Assembly (NCBI GenBank): GCA_951230915.1
Contig: OX579636.1
Coordinates: 387,001-451,000, forward strand
DNA length: 64,000 nucleotides
DNA from: Antitrichia curtipendula
Taxonomy: Eukaryota > Streptophyta > Bryopsida > Hypnales > Leucodontaceae
Direction: 5' to 3'
A program made the translations under genes and the position numbers. Positions within the stretch are counted from its first letter, which is position 1; each line of letters starts with the position of its first letter. Shown here piece by piece: positions 1 to 11,300 of this stretch. The notes under the pieces were generated by a model. That model ran no database searches. It was not told the origin of the DNA and saw only the letters and a program-made list of their open reading frames with translations.

Positions 1-615
1 CCATAGAATTCCACAACCTGGATCATTCTCGTGCTACTATAGGTTCACACTCACTCACACATTAAACTCCAACTTGGAAAAATCATCATACACCAAATAC
101 AAAATCAGAACTTAGCCTACTAGCCGGACTCACTGGCAAAAACTCTAAAAAACAATGGTCTTCAACAAAACAAAAAAAACAACTGAATAGGAAAATTCCC
201 AAATTGGCAGTTACCAATTTGGAACAAAAACAATAATTGACAGCAACTTGCAGCTAACTACCCAATTTGGAATCTATTGCCAAACCAGGACATTTTGACT
301 TGGTTTACAAACTACTCACCACAGAGCTCCGACCTAGAATCCACATCTCCAAACTCAAAATTGGAATCCAAAATTGTACCTCCAACTTGGTAAAAACAAC
401 TACAAAACTATCAAATTGGGACAAAACCAACAATTAAATAGTAAAACACTCCACTTTGGAACTAAAATACACAACAAAAAGACAAAAATTAGAGCCAAAA
501 AGTCAATCTATAGACCTCCACGAAGATACAATGACCCAAACTCAAGGAAATTCAACAAGCCCACTTTTTTTAATAATAAAAGTTATTTAACTCGCATAGA
601 TGAGCAAAAGTATGC
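1..615. other. AT-rich intergenic DNA
   Basis: No supportable gene. There are many loosely repeated phrases of the type CCAATTTGGAA and CAACTTGG, which look like old degenerate repeat sequence. An 81-codon open frame at 374-619 is low-complexity (rich in K, N, T) and has no family resemblance. Confidence 0.5.
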
Positions 616-1566
616 TTAACCCCTAAAGGACCAAACACCGTTTTTTGACAACATAGCGTTTTTGGGCAGCTCACCACGAATGGAATTTCTAGTTTTTTTC
701 TTTGAAATTTTCACACAAGATGTGCCCGAGGAGTAGCTTTAGGGCCCTACAATTTTCATAACTTTTGACCACATGGTTAAAAAGTTATGGTATGATATGT
801 AGTTTTCATTGTTCGGCGGGCAGCCCGGGCAGCAAAAAAACTTCTTTAAAAATCATTTTCTAGAGAAATAAAAATTTGAAATTGGTTCTCTAGATTTATG
901 TGCACAAGGAAAGCTTTGAATCATTCCACTTTGATTTATGAGATGAAAGTTATGAGGAATTTTAGTTGTGGGTAGTTTGCGGGTAGTTATGGAATCTCTA
1001 TTCTAAAATAAACTTTGAAGTCCTTTATTTAACTCAATTTTCAATATTTTTGGAAAAAAATATAAACACAAGGTGTAGATTGTTTATTACAACATTACAA
1101 TTGTTTGGATTGGCATTTTTCAATTCCATCATTAAATCCTTAACAATTTAGTGTTTTGAATCATTTTTACTTCTTTCTACTTACTATTTTTTTCCTATAT
1201 GTTGTACATTTCCAAATGATCTGAAATTTTTCAAGCATGTAGCTAACTTGCTTTGAAGAATGAATCCAAAGAGTTACCACCATTTTGGACATTTTTTCAT
1301 ACAAATGTGACCATGTGAAGTGCAGCTGCCCGGTTTTTCGCAGGAACAAAAAAATGGTTTTTGTCACTTCAAATGCTAATATCTTGCAATCTACACGGTG
1401 GAAATTTCTGAAATTTTTTCCACATCTTCTCAAACTAGTTTACTACAAGATCCTATAGTCACATGTGTCTAAAAATGTTTTTTTTCTAAAATTTCGTACT
1501 TGTACTAGAAATAGCAGTTTGGGAGCGTTTTTTGTGAAAACATAGTCAAAAACCTTTAGGGGTTAA
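616..1566. mobile_element. piggyBac-like non-autonomous element, copy 1
   Basis: The segment is bounded by TTAA at 616-619 and 1563-1566. Immediately inside are inverted ends starting CCCCTAAAGG. A TTAA target with CCC-type termini is the signature of the piggyBac superfamily. The ~943-bp interior has no transposase. A related copy lies in the opposite orientation at 22037-22978 and can be followed along its whole length (for example the segment with GCAGCTCACCACGAATGGAA). Superfamily assignment rests only on the ends and the target, so it is inference. Confidence 0.7.
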
Positions 1567-1599
1567 AACTAGAAGAAAACTTTCTGTGTCCTTTTTGAA

Positions 1600-2590
1600 T
1601 TGCCTCAAACATTTAGAGGAATAAGTAAAATGCTCCAAAAACGCGAAACGGACATAAAATAGCTAAATTTGCCAAAAAACTTAACAACAACAAAGTGTCA
1701 ATGGTTTGGCATTAATAAATAGGGGGTGGTTTACAAGAAGAGAGAATGACACTTTACACTTTTTCCAAGGCCTCCTTCGTCTTGTTCTAACTTCTAGAAG
1801 CTTCTATAAATACCTATTAATTAACTCTAACTATTAGAATAAAATCAAATCCATTGCAAAATCCTACCTAACTTTTGAAGAAAGCTCCAAATGACAAACG
1901 GATTGTGCCATTGGCTTCAAAAGGCCCAAATTAACCGCAAAAAATCCTAACCCCTAATCCTAGATCAATCGTGCTTTTAAAAGCCATCAAATTGTCAATA
2001 CAAGAAAATGTAACAATTCCAGATGATGGAATTTTCATTTTCCAAGTACTTTGACTTACTTGAAGTGTCTAGAGGAATTGTGAGAGTATTAAAAGACTCT
2101 TTGTTAGCCTTGTTTGGATGTCGCAAGCTTCCATTATATTGGTCAATGCATCAAATATGCTTAAATTCTATCTAAATTTGAGGAAGTCACTAATTCAAGT
2201 GCTTGTCAGTGTTGAAATGCCATAAAAATCTTGGGATGCATTATTGTCACTAAAAAAATTATCCTAATCTTTTAGTGAAATTTTACTGCAATCTAGATAA
2301 TTTCTAGGAATTTTTCATTACTAGTTTGAGTGGTTGACTTTTATAAAGTCATCTTTTGCATTTTGGAAAAGTTGGAAACTTTTTAGTTAACTTTTAGAAA
2401 GTTTCCAAACACTAAGTGCAAGCTTGTATTTATAATTTGCATTTCTAATAAGAAGGTCTAAATTAATTACCTCCTTTTAATTCTAACAGATATGAAACCT
2501 TTTAATTAGAAAGGAATTTTTACAAACCAATTTTGCCATTGAGCTCCTAAAGTGTTTTTCTGTCAACAACACTTTCTCTTCAATCTTGCA
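1600..2590 (+). repeat. Dispersed ~1 kb repeat, copy A
   Basis: This stretch aligns by eye, with many gaps, to 3725-4700 in the same orientation. Shared landmarks in order are GGTGGTTTA, TTTTTCCAAGGCCTCC, ATTGTGCCATTGGCTT, and an ACAAACCAATT segment near the end. There is no coding capacity. It is probably part of an old retroelement or other dispersed repeat of unknown class. Confidence 0.6.
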
Positions 2591-3724
2591 TCATGTTGTC
2601 CTTCATACTGCTTAAGTAATTATTTGCAAGGCCAACATCACACTTTCTATTGTTTTTTTGGAATGGATGGTAACTTCTAATTTGGTTGATTACAAGTATA
2701 TCTAAATCTAATAGGACTTTACTGTTAAGTTTTTTTTTTTGGTGATTTGTAGTCAATTTACACCAAAAAATTTGGGCTTGTACCAGGCACATAAAAAATA
2801 AACAGTAAAATTTTGGATGAAATCACCAAATTGTAGATAAAAATATAATTATGGATATGTGATATGGGCTAATGTGATATTTTCTATCCAATATGTGGAT
2901 GAATGATGAAATGTGGAACACCACTATAACATTTAATATCACCACTTTGACACTTTATAAAACATGAAAATAAATCCTTATTACTATTGTGAACTACTAC
3001 TTTTCATTTAGCTAAGGTATATCACATGCACTTGTAGGTTTGGTTTTATTTCTAACAAAAATCTTGTAGTTGTTAGACTTGGCTATTTTTTTGGGCTCCT
3101 AATCATCTTTCAAATACCTAATTGACCTCTCAGACATCTAATCATACTCTAATATCAAGGAATTGGAAAGTTTTAGGCACTCTAAGTTATTAGGGATAAA
3201 AATACCTTTTTGGTAGGGACTTCTAGCAATTACAATTTCTACACTTTTTAATGGCTTTTTGTATTATAAATTCTACAAATATTAAAGAAAAACAAAAATA
3301 AAACCTTGAGACCAAAGTAACATCTTAGGGGTTCACACCCGCCCTAGCTCTTGGCTTTGGCCTGTTGGGTGTTCTAGCAGATAAGCTCTCTAGTTGGTTG
3401 AGTGCTCTGGATTTTCTTAATTCAATTTTTAGGCACCTATTACATTGTGTTTCTTACTTTCATGAGGCCAAATGCTAATTTAGTGTAATATACATAGCTA
3501 AAAAAAATACCCTTACTATATAATTCCTATGATATAATGTTGTGGAAAAAAGAGGGATTTATAGGGTTGAAGTTGTAGTGCAAAACAACATCAAATTACA
3601 AAACAACAAACCCAAAAACTCATATAAAATCCACAAAATCACAAACATTAGTATGTAAGTGCCACAAAACATGTAAACAAGAAACAAGGGAAGTATGAAG
3701 GGACCCTAATGTCCTTCAAAGAAT
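2591..3724. other. AT-rich intergenic DNA
   Basis: No gene, RNA gene or clear repeat boundary seen. It separates the two copies of the ~1 kb repeat. Confidence 0.5.
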
Positions 3725-4700
3725 GCACCAAACACTGAAAGAATGAACAAAAATGCTCTAAAGACGCAAGTGGACAATAAATTACCAAATTGGCCGAAAA
3801 ACACTACATAGAAAAAATGTTAAAGGTTCAACATTAAATGGAGGTGGTTTAGAAAGAAAAAGGGTGGCCTTTTATAATTTTTTCCAAGGCCTCCCCTCCT
3901 TATTTAATCCTGAGATTTTAAATTGGTTAACCACAAATTACTCAAAAAGTCAAACTTATTACTTAACTAATTTTTAACTTTAAAAAAGAATCCAAATGCC
4001 AAATGGATTGTGCCATTGGCTTAAATTTAAAAGGCCTAAATTAGCCTATATACCCCCATTTTCCTTTTTTTTAAGTCATTTGGCCGCATGAAAGTCAAGA
4101 AATTGTCAAAATAAGGAACCGTAAAGTTCTAGATGAAGAAATTTATATTTTCTAATAATTTTGACTTTTATGGAGGATTCTAAAGGATTATTGGTGTAAA
4201 AAACATTCCACTTTGATTAAAATAATGCTAAAAATGCAAAGATTATTTCTAATAAAACTTGCCAAGAATTGTTAGAAGTTATCTGTTTGGATTTTTGTCA
4301 ATGTTAGATTGCCTTTAAACTTGTTGGAGGTACTTTATTATGACTAAACATTCCATCTTAATTTCTAGTAAAATTTTATTTCAATCTGGATAATTTCTAG
4401 GAATTTTCCAGCATTAATTAAAGCAATTGAGTTTTAGAAAAACTAACTCCTACAATTTATAAAAAAACGAACTTTTTGTATGATCTTTAAGAGAGTTTCA
4501 AACTCTAAATGAAGGTTCATATTGGCTTACTTTGTACATTTCTTAAGAAGGTTTGTTTGTTGTTACTTCTTATAATATCTGATGGATTGGAAATATTTTT
4601 ATTGGAAGGAAATTTTAACAAACCAATTGCGATGTTGAACTCTTGGTATATTTTCATTTTAAAAAACATTATTTTTCAATCTTTGGTTTTGTCATTATTC
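3725..4700 (+). repeat. Dispersed ~1 kb repeat, copy B
   Basis: Diverged direct copy of 1600-2590. The best conserved part is around 3990-4030, where a ~30-bp block (AATGCCAAATGGATTGTGCC and following) matches copy A at ~1888-1920 and, on the other strand, a site near 29370. The 73-codon hydrophobic frame at 4509-4730 is probably chance. Confidence 0.6.
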
Positions 4701-6344
4701 ATACGCTTCAGTTTGCATCTACAAGGTTAAGATCTACCTTTGATCTTTTTCAATTGATTGCATGAAATGATTGATTGAATTTATCTTGCTTAATACTAAA
4801 TGTTAAAGAATTGAGTTACTGGATAATGCTATGGGACATAAAGGTGTATTAATCTTTGAGTCTAGGATGAAATACATAGTGTTGTAGTGGCCTATAAGAA
4901 TAGAATTTATAATAATAAGTTGTGATATATTTGAAGAATTCATACTTGGAGGCGTCTATGGGGGGTCCACTCTCTACAAGCCCAATTCTAAGGTTCTTAA
5001 CCTTTACAAGTAAAATACTCATAAACAATCCAACATTAAATAAACAAATAGATTTCAAAGTTTGTCATTAGCCCTTTCTACATTTCGACGCCTCTTCATC
5101 TTCTTCACCTTTTTGCATTCTTGTTTACTAGATTCTTGTATAATGGGATGCCTTAACATGGCCTTTGCTTGTTGACTCGCTAGTTGAGAGTGTGTGTGTG
5201 TGTGCAAGAATTTTAGTTCATTCTTGGTCTTGCGATGCTTTGGCTTGTTTCTTTAAGAATTGGGACTATTTGGAAACAAAACAAAAGGGGGTAAGGCATT
5301 TAGTTTTTTTTAAAGGGGGCCAATAGACGGGACAAGAAGACAAGAGGGAGATTTAGAATAGGATAGTAGTATAGAGCTACTACCTGGGGTGTAGATTAGT
5401 AGATGTTTTGTGTTGATTTGTTAAACCTTGATGAACCACAAAACTTCAAAGTGACTTTTGGATGACTTCAAATAACCAATATAGAATGTTAAATTGTAAT
5501 TTTTCATCCAAAATTGTTTTGGAGAGACTTCTTTGAGTGTGTTAAATTCAATCATTGAGCTATTATTATAAAAAAAATTATAGAAGAAGATGCTAAAAAT
5601 TGAATCTCAAAATATGCTTTCTAATGTATTTTGGCAACTCCTACCTTCTTGTTCCAATCTGAAATTTAGGCAAGGAAATAATATTCTATGAATTTGTGTT
5701 CAACTAATGAAACAAAGCTTTTTAGACCTAGCTTCTATGCCATTTTGAAAATTTGAAAAATTCACAAAATTGAACATTTTATTACAATTTGAACATTAGG
5801 CCTACAACCATAGTCTATTGATATTCTAAATTTAGAATGATGTAGAATTTTGATTTATATCATTATGTTCTACACAACATTATATTCCAATCCCCCAAAT
5901 TCAGATTTTCTTAAAGTAATTTGTATTTGATATGAATTTTCTTCATTTTGTCTTTAAAATTTCAAAATCTTACAAAAAAAAATATGTTTTTTGGGGATTT
6001 CCTAAAAACATATGATTGCATCTCTAAAAAATAAAAAATAAAAAATTCTCTTCAAACATATGAAAAAATAGAGCATACAAAGTAATTAATTTTTCAAATT
6101 CTTTCTATGGTCTGTCTTTTAAGGTAAAAAGCCCATCATGAACTATTTGATCACTATACATAGATATAATTATTGGATTTATAATTATATTTTAAAAATA
6201 GAACAACAAACCAGGGTTTATTTGATCAGTTCACAAGTATTTTGATCAGCTCATTTTGAAGAATAAATTATACATTATAGGCGGTCAAAGCAAAAACATA
6301 TAGCTTCATTTTGTTGAAATAGGATGGTCAAAGCAAAAACATAT
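4701..6344. other. AT-rich intergenic DNA
   Basis: No gene seen. It contains a short (GT)n microsatellite near 5190-5203. The stretch ~5640-5900 resembles ~16330-16560 (clauses about ACACAACATT and CCATAG/CCATAT), so both belong to an old dispersed repeat. A 27-bp phrase ending AAAACATAT is duplicated at 6283 and 6328. Confidence 0.45.
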
Positions 6345-8224
6345 ACCTTAGAGAAGTTCTATTGTAGTAAAACATGAAGAAAAAAAATGAAAATTACAAG
6401 TGTTTCTTCCAACTCCAACTCCAAAGTTCAAATCCTAAACTCATAAAGTGCAATGGAGTCATTATTGTCAAGTAACCTTGGAAGGACACAACCCCCAGGG
6501 AAAGCACTCCATTTTTTAGGAACACATTACAGAAGCTTCACAAGAAAATTTTAACAATAATTCGTTCTTCACAACTTTAACAAAAAAACAGTAGTAACTC
6601 TTGGACAAGCAACCCTGGAACTCCAAAAACAACTCCAAAACGTTAGAATACAAGACATCTCAAATAGCATGCAGCAAAGAAATACAAAGCAAGCACGAAA
6701 ACCACAAAAAAACGTATAGCAACAAAGAACCATTATAAAAACAACTGTGCAACTTACATTCCTCAAAAAAATTATAAAAATCAATTGCCCCCCATGCACC
6801 ATGTACATCCATATGGTTGGATTTAAAAACCGGCCTTCCCCAAAAGCCCAACTCATGCCTAAACATGCGGTCTTGAAAAAAGCAGCCCCCCCCTAAAACA
6901 ACCACAATCGTTAAAGGATTAAGGCAGCTTTGGATCCTCTTGGCAATGCCAACTACGGTATACACTAAACTTGTCGTATCTTTTTCTTTTTGGCAATGCT
7001 ATTTGAGATTTTAAAAATTAACCTAAATTTGAATATTTTCTTCTACCCTTCATTTTTTTAACAACAAATTTACAACAAAGTTTTCTTTCTATTGATGCCA
7101 ATAACATGCTAATCCAAAATGATCACTAGTAGTCAATTTCAAAAGCTACACTTGTCAATGTGGTCAATTTCAAACTCTTGTTTTCTTGTGTTTGCATTTC
7201 TTATTGTTATGATGAACACTAAATCCTACAATTCAAATGCTCACAGCTTAAACAAAAAATCCTAATTCTATTTAACCTTCAATTCCCTAAACATGAAAAC
7301 CCTAAACCCTCAAACTGGTCATTGGCCCCCCTAAACATGAAAGCTTCTTCTATTTCTAATGAATATAACATACGATCAATTACAATGAATTTCTATGTAT
7401 AATGAAAGGTAGGATATCTAAAATGGCCCTACTTTAGAAATTTAGGTAAATGAAGCCCTATATATATTCTAAAAATTTACCTACATAGCTATCAAGTAAT
7501 ACGAGTTTGAACGCACGTGATCCATGAACACCGCATGTAGTGCTCCCCCCGGGACACAACCCCTATAACCAAGGTAGTCACCAAAATGAACTTATATGAA
7601 GCTATATGTTTTTGCTTTGACCATCTTATTCTTCAAATAGTCTTGTCCTTTTGGATTCTAATGTGTCTCTTTTACTTCCTATATGGAGCCAATAGAATTC
7701 CAAAGCACCCCCTTGTAAAGTGAAACAGTGAGTGAAACATTTGTCTTGTGTAAAAATTGCATAAATGTGTTTATTGAATTCATTAAATAATGACTTTCCA
7801 ACACAATTCCAAGCCTTTCATGTCTAATTCCAAAACTTTGAGCCCCAATTGTACACTCAATGTAATAATAACTACATCAGAATGCAATAGACCCAAATCA
7901 GATTTTAAAAAAGAGTTTGAATTGGGCTCTAGACCATAATGGATTTGCTTACTTTAAAGGTTAATCCATGAAGGACATCAAGGACTTCACTTTGGTAACT
8001 GTAAAAACAAAAAATGCACCTACCATATTGGTCTAATAATTAAAGTTTATTTGGTGACTATCTCAGTTATGAGGGTTGTGTCCTTCCAAGGTTACTTGAC
8101 AATAATGATTCCATTGCACTTTATGAGTTTAGGGTTCAAACTTTGGAGTTGGAGTTTGGAAGAAACACTTGTCATTTTCATTTATTTTTTTCATTTTTTA
8201 CTACAATAGAACCTCTCTAAGATA
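6345..8224. repeat. Long imperfect inverted repeat (~150-bp arms)
   Basis: The left arm 6345-6495 and right arm 8073-8224 are inverted copies. Both carry TCTATTGTAGTA at the outer end, CATAAAGTGCAATGGA in the middle and GGAAGGACACAACCC at the inner end. Further inverted matches lie at 6283-6308 versus 7593-7620 and at 7552-7600 versus 8030-8073, so the interior is itself rearranged. The structure suggests a decayed terminal-inverted-repeat element or foldback element of about 1.9 kb without a transposase. Hydrophobic open frames at 6569-6965 fall inside it and are not convincing genes. Confidence 0.6.
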
Positions 8225-9746
8225 ATATTGATTTCCCGGTCCTAGCTTGGGATGTATACAATATCATTAATGCAATGACCCCCCCTAATATTATCCTTAA
8301 GCGCCCCAAGTGACCAAAAGTGTCAATCCAAGATGTACTAATTTTTTGAAAGCCATTCAAAGTTCACGGGTTCAATTTGAGTTCACAAAACTAAATTTTG
8401 ATGGTTGCAACTTTAGAGGCTTGTATCTCCTTCATCCAATGTTTGTTTTGAATGAAATTTGTTAGGTTATGTTTTCTTTGAAGTCTAGTTATTGTGGTAA
8501 AATTTTCATGTCAATTCAAGTTGTTTTGAACGTTTGAGAGCAATTCGAAGTTCAAAATCCCGACATTTTTGGATTACAATGAACTTTGGGGCTTGTTTCT
8601 TCTTCATATAGTGTCCGTTTCTAATAATTTATTTTGAAAATGTTACACATATTATTCTACTTTGTGTGGCTAAAATGTTATATCAATCCAACAAGTTTTG
8701 AGTGACTAAAAAGCACTTTAGGTTGTATTTTTTGCAACTTCTTTTGCTATCCTTTGACATTTCAAAGTCATTTTGTAGACACAATGAGTCAATTGAATGA
8801 TATTTTTTTCACCAATGTGCTTGTATGCTAGTTTTGAACCATTTTATAATTTAAAGTGTTTTCATTTGAGTAGGTTTAGTAATTGAATTTCACCTCCAAA
8901 TGTTTTGTTACAAAAATTTTAGTATCTTTTTCAACACTAAAACACTGAAATACTACAATCTTGTAATCTAAGTGATCAAATGACTACAAATTAGATTCAC
9001 ACCATCTACAACACGCACACTACAAGATTGTACAATTGAGATCCCATACCTCAATGACATTTAGATCTATAACACTTCAAAACAATAATGTTCTTAATCT
9101 CCAGAAGGCTTGGGGCCTTTTGGGATTAAAAACTCTCTAATGTAATATAGTCAACCTAGTCCGAGCTCTATTAACCCCTAAACGTTTAGAGTCTTCTCCC
9201 AAATTGACGATTTGAGAAAAATCATCATAAAATACTCTTTGGAAGCATGTTTTGGAATTGATGAACAAATGAAAGATGTAGACTTTGAGTTTTAGATTCT
9301 ATTTGTATGGTTAGATTCACCAATGCTATCACCAATATTTTTCTAGAAATTTTCAAAGGAAATTTTCAAAATTCCTTTGAAATTCAATTTCAAGCAAAAT
9401 ATTGTTATTTTTTTAGTACAATTTGTTGGAATGGATTTGAAATGAGTTTCTCTTTATATGGTGATTTTTAAATTTTTTTGAATTCTTTACATCTATGACC
9501 TCATTTTTGTAATTTAGTTTTGAACTAGAGTCAATGCAATTTTGGCTTGGTCAACCACTTGGCATACTTCCACATTTGTAAAAAAATAAATGTATTCTAA
9601 TAACACCAAATCCAACATTTAGATAGGACAACAACTTGATAAAATACCTCTACAAATTAGGATGACTTTCATCCAAGCAATAATGAGAAAGAAAAGTGAT
9701 TTTCAGTCTATTCGTCATTTAGAAATTAGATGTAGGAGCGCTTCCT
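8225..9746. other. AT-rich intergenic DNA with a lone TTAA-type end
   Basis: No gene seen. At 9171-9190 there is TTAACCCCTAAACGTTTAG, the same kind of end as the piggyBac-like elements, but no obvious nearby partner. Confidence 0.45.
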
Positions 9747-10398
9747 TTAACCCCTAAATGCCCAAGGCACCCAAATTTGGTGTTTGCAAAACTTTGAAGT
9801 TAAATAAAACCTAATCAAGTTGCTTTTTTAGTATTTCATATTTTTGAAAAGTTCTTCTTGAGGTCTAGTTTTAGCGTCAAAATCTGATCTTGAAAATAAA
9901 TTATAGTGATTTTTCTATTCAAGATTTTGTGCAAGGGTACTCATTGCAATCTTGACTTCTCGTAGTGTTGAGAGCTCTTGAAAATGAGCCTCAAATACAC
10001 TAGATCTTTGAGAAAAAATCCCATTCAAAATTCATTCAAAAAATTTGTAAAAGAAATTTTAAGAAGACATAAATTGAATGGGGTTATACATGTTAGGCCC
10101 TTTAACCTCATATTTTTTTGGTCACCAACTTTTTAGATTTGACTTGTGAAAAGAGGATTGAAAGACTCCACATTACTTTTGCAGTTTTAACACCTTCATG
10201 GTCAAACATTATAATCTTTCACTCCATATGTGATATTGTTGTACTTTATTTTCCTATAAGATTTCTAACATGTCTAGTTTGAATTTGTACGGTTACAATT
10301 CAAAAAAATTGATTCAACTTATCAAAATGTTGACATTTTGTTCAATTTAGAGCAAATTTCAAGATGCTCAAAGCAGGCCTTGGGCATTTATGGGTTAA
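9747..10398. mobile_element. piggyBac-like MITE, 652 bp
   Basis: TTAA at 9747-9750 and at 10395-10398 flank inverted ends of about 18 bp that read CCCCTAAATGCCCAAGGC on the left and, reversed, CCCATAAATGCCCAAGGC on the right (one mismatch). There is no open reading frame of note inside. The size, TTAA target and inverted ends fit a short non-autonomous piggyBac-type element. It inserted about 0.9 kb upstream of the sugar-transporter start codon. Confidence 0.75.
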
Positions 10399-11300
10399 GA
10401 GGGTTAACCCTAGAAGGGTTTGAAAGCCCTTTGTGACCATATAGTATATTATGAATACGATGGTATTTGACTAGAAAAACATTGCGCAACTATTGTTTAG
10501 TACAAAGTGAAGTAATGATCGTAGTTGTATGTAACAATTCATATAGTAAAACACAATGGAAGAGTTATAATTATACTAAGTACGGGTGGTATAGAGGGAC
10601 CCGAAGGGCCTTTCCAGGGTTAGCTTCCTTTTCAAGAGTTTGTACTGTCACTCACTTACCGTGTTCATTTGGTTGGGTGAGTCCATTTGGGAACACTCTC
10701 TTAGAATCCATTTTCGTTTTTTGGGTGCTGGTAGGTACGGTAAGTAAGCTGAGTGCGGTGACCCAGACAGGCAGGTGCCCTTTCTGGCCCTTTTTCCCGG
10801 AAGCGTGAGTCGGTTCGGTCAGAGGGAGTGCTGGCCTGTTGGGGCGTGTGGACACCGGATTCGCTGGATGGGTCTCCTACGTCACAGCAACTTCACTTCA
10901 CTAGGGTTCCTTTGGTTTGATATTCTTGATTCTCACAAACGGGAGGTGTGAGAAGGAAGTGGACGGAGCCACGGAGGAAGGGAAGGGAAGGTGTCTGTCT
11001 CGTGGGCGGTTCTTGGAGCACTGATTGCACCCTGGGCTGGGCTTCTCTAAGTTTCCTTGGAATGTGCAGATCGGTGTTGGAGCTCTGTTGGTTGGACGGC
11101 CTGCGATTGAGAAGGGGCGGGGGAATCGAGCTGGACTAGGGACGGACAGTTTCAAGGGGGTTTCCTGCATAGGACGAGGGTTTGGCTTCGAATCGTGACA
11201 ATCTGGAGCTGCTGCTGAGAAGAAAGGGAAAGAATTGGCAAGAGAAAAAGAGAAGAATTGGTAGTGTGGGCCGCTGAGGCGGCGGGTTCGGGAGCTGGTC
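10399..11300 (+). promoter_or_regulatory. Upstream region and 5' leader of the sugar-transporter gene
   Basis: Base composition changes here from AT-rich repeats to mixed sequence, as expected for a promoter and 5' untranslated leader of the gene starting at 11301. No TATA box can be placed with confidence. Short open frames on both strands (10467-11302) overlap each other and show no family, so they are not called. Confidence 0.4.

Noticed and set aside
1167..1433. 88-codon minus-strand frame in the first TTAA element
   Set aside because: The related copy at 22037-22978 does not preserve it as an equivalent uninterrupted frame, and it shows no transposase motif.
6569..6965. Two overlapping hydrophobic Cys/Phe-rich minus-strand frames
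   Set aside because: They lie inside the inverted-repeat element, overlap each other in different frames and are low-complexity.
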